From assembly GCA_016190445.1 (NCBI GenBank), contig JACPQL010000024.1:1-51122 (forward strand): 51,122 nt of DNA. The letters are read 5' to 3'. Position 1 is the first letter of the stretch. Every line of letters starts with the position of its first letter. The stretch comes from Chloroflexota bacterium (GTDB taxonomy: Bacteria; Chloroflexota; Dehalococcoidia; Lucifugimonadales; JACPQL01). This document shows positions 49,990 through 51,122 of this stretch, one piece after another. The position numbers and the translations under genes are program-made. The notes beneath the pieces were generated by a model. The model was not told where the DNA came from, made no database searches, and saw only the letters and a list, made by a program, of their open reading frames with translations.

Positions 49990-50688
49990 CTATGCATCCG
50001 CCAAAATTATACGGGCGTCCACCGCCACAATGCTGTCCTTGTAGGCCAGGATGGGGTTCAGGTCCAGCTCCTTGACCTCGGCGTGCTGCTCCACGAAGGC
50101 GGAGAGGTTCAGCAGGGCCTCCTCCAGCTTGGAGATGTCCACCTTCTCCTGGCCGCGGAACCCCTGGAGCATAGGATAGCCCTTTATCTCCTGGACCATC
50201 TGATGGGCGTCGCGGCGGGTCAGCGGGACGATGCGGAAGGCCACGTCCTTCAGCACCTCCACCATGACGCCGCCCAGGCCGAACATGAGCACGGGGCCGA
50301 GCTGCGAGTCGGTGGTCATGCCCATGATCACCTCCAGGCCCGGAGGCGCCATGGCCTGCACGTTCACTCCGTGCAGCCGGGCCTCGGGGTTGGAGGCGGC
50401 CACCGCCGCCATAATGGCGTCGTAGGCGACGCCCACCTGGCGCTCAGTGCGCAGTCCCACCTTCACGCCGCCGATGTCGCTCTTGTGAAGTATGTCCGGG
50501 GAGACCACCTTGAGGACTACCGGGAACCCAAGGCTCTTGGCCAGGGCTACAGCCTCCCCCCGGCTCTGGGCTAGCCGCGACTCCACCACCGGGATGCCAG
50601 CGCCCTTCAACAGCTCCTTGGACTCCAGCTCCGTCAGTACCACGCGACCCTCTTCACGTGCCGTTGCAATGGGGCCTGTAGCTGTCAT
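49990..50688 (-). CDS. ADP-forming acyl-CoA synthetase, beta (ATP-grasp) subunit
   Basis: A 232-residue ATP-grasp protein of the acetate-CoA ligase (ADP-forming) beta type. GIPVVESRLAQSRGEAVALAKSLGFPVVLKVVSPDILHKSDIGGV is the family opening, seen here across residues ~30-75. VNVQAMAPPGLEVIMGM, GLGGVMVEVLKDVAFR and LDLNPILAY follow. It would transfer phosphate between ATP and a histidine of the alpha subunit, interconverting acyl-CoA and acid plus ATP. The alpha subunit is not in the window but may lie to the right. The pairing with the lyase gene suggests an organic-acid breakdown unit. Confidence 0.92.
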   Translation of the reverse strand: MTATGPIATAREEGRVVLTELESKELLKGAGIPVVESRLAQSRGEAVALAKSLGFPVVLKVVSPDILHKSDIGGVKVGLRTERQVGVAYDAIMAAVAASNPEARLHGVNVQAMAPPGLEVIMGMTTDSQLGPVLMFGLGGVMVEVLKDVAFRIVPLTRRDAHQMVQEIKGYPMLQGFRGQEKVDISKLEEALLNLSAFVEQHAEVKELDLNPILAYKDSIVAVDARIILADA

Positions 50689-50699
50689 GATTCTCTTTC

Positions 50700-51122
50700 T
50701 GCTCCATCACTAGCTTGCTCGGACGATAGCAGTGGAGTCGGTTGCTGTCAATGTAGCGGGGTTATCTTAATCCGTGGGTGCAGTTCAAAAAGGCCGCCTG
50801 GCAGGTGACTCCGCTAATCCACGGCTTACCCTGTCATTGCGAGTCCCGATTGCATCGGGACGAAGCAATCGGTCATGCCCCGATACAATCGGGGCGCCAC
50901 CGGGGGATGGAAAACCCCCTAGATGCTCCGACTCTGTCGCGAGTCCTCGACGGAGTCGGGACTTCGTCGGCAGAAGAATGTTGAAGGCAGATGAGTTCAA
51001 CCGACTCCTCAGCATGACAGCCCCTCCCCCAATACCTATTTTCACGCCAATCTGGCGGAGTGGGGGGCAATCCTTCTCCGTTCGTCCCCAGATGGGGCAA
51101 GCCTATTCTCATCCATAGACAT
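50700..51122. other. Repeat-rich region at the right window edge
   Basis: No gene is supported here. It holds two palindromes, GTCCCGAT-3-ATCGGGAC (50,843-50,861) and GCCCCGAT-3-ATCGGGGC (50,877-50,895). The inverse copy of the family D repeat (50,902-51,043) follows. Confidence 0.7.
50902..51043. repeat. Dispersed repeat family D, copy 2 (inverse)
   Basis: The reverse complement matches 31,690-31,831 almost throughout. The two copies are in opposite orientation, about 19 kb apart. Confidence 0.85.

Noticed and set aside
1-51122. tRNA, rRNA, tmRNA or other structured RNA genes
   Set aside because: None was recognisable by eye apart from the T-box. A covariance-model scan would be needed to exclude small RNAs.

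Overview
The window is a gene-dense, high-GC bacterial chromosome segment, mostly minus-strand housekeeping and amino-acid biosynthesis genes. Several features point to Chloroflexota, perhaps the Dehalococcoidia. These are a Gram-positive type SOS box (GAAC-4-GTTC), a tryptophan T-box, a TrpB2-type enzyme inside a trp operon, a class D/E/F-like sortase, desulforedoxin-sized rubredoxin-like proteins, and a TPTP-linker lipoprotein. The phylum call is an inference from gene content; there is no rRNA or tRNA in the window to confirm it.

Layout, left to right. 1-9.9 kb: a GIY-YIG protein cut by the window edge, era, an enolase-superfamily enzyme, a PIG-L deacetylase / GT4 glycosyltransferase / acetyltransferase set, threonine synthase, homoserine dehydrogenase and a membrane-anchored PPIase-like protein. 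9.9-13 kb: the classic rpsF-ssb-rpsR cluster with glyA and hpf upstream. 13-16.2 kb: small plus-strand genes, comF and a HAD hydrolase. 16.3-27.1 kb: a T-box-controlled tryptophan operon, read right to left: trpB2, a toxin-antitoxin pair, trpE, a VOC protein, trpG, a second VOC protein, trpD, trpC, an AlbA_2-domain gene, trpF and trpB. No trpA is present. 27-31.6 kb: sortase, zinc ribbon, polyprenyl synthase, metG. 31.9-35.7 kb: response regulator, a PAS histidine kinase and a solute-binding lipoprotein. 35.7-47.8 kb: rsmI, two tandem desulforedoxin-like genes, lexA with its SOS box, rpsT, rel, hisS, a degenerate trypsin-fold lipoprotein, prfA-prmC and mutS2. 47.9-50.7 kb: a threonine dehydratase-like enzyme, a PEP mutase/isocitrate lyase-family enzyme and an ADP-forming acyl-CoA synthetase beta subunit.

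The most unusual feature is how small repeats have reshaped the trp operon. The first codons of trpE and of trpF each occur twice, as direct repeats of 44 bp (42 identical) and 33 bp (31 identical). A toxin-antitoxin module lies between the trpE copies and a palindromic repeat lies between the trpF copies. A weaker, diverged version of the same pattern is visible at trpC. Each time, the downstream copy rebuilds an intact gene start. Separately, a 133-bp miniature inverted-repeat element has split the toxin gene with a 4-bp target duplication (CTAG). A related 96-bp element with its own duplication (CTAT) sits exactly at the stop codon of the PPIase gene. Several other dispersed palindromic families supply ribosome binding sites or N-terminal codons to trp genes.

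The T-box carries an apparent UGG specifier, a canonical core and an intrinsic terminator, and is preceded by a near-perfect promoter. The whole operon is therefore probably switched on by uncharged tRNA-Trp.
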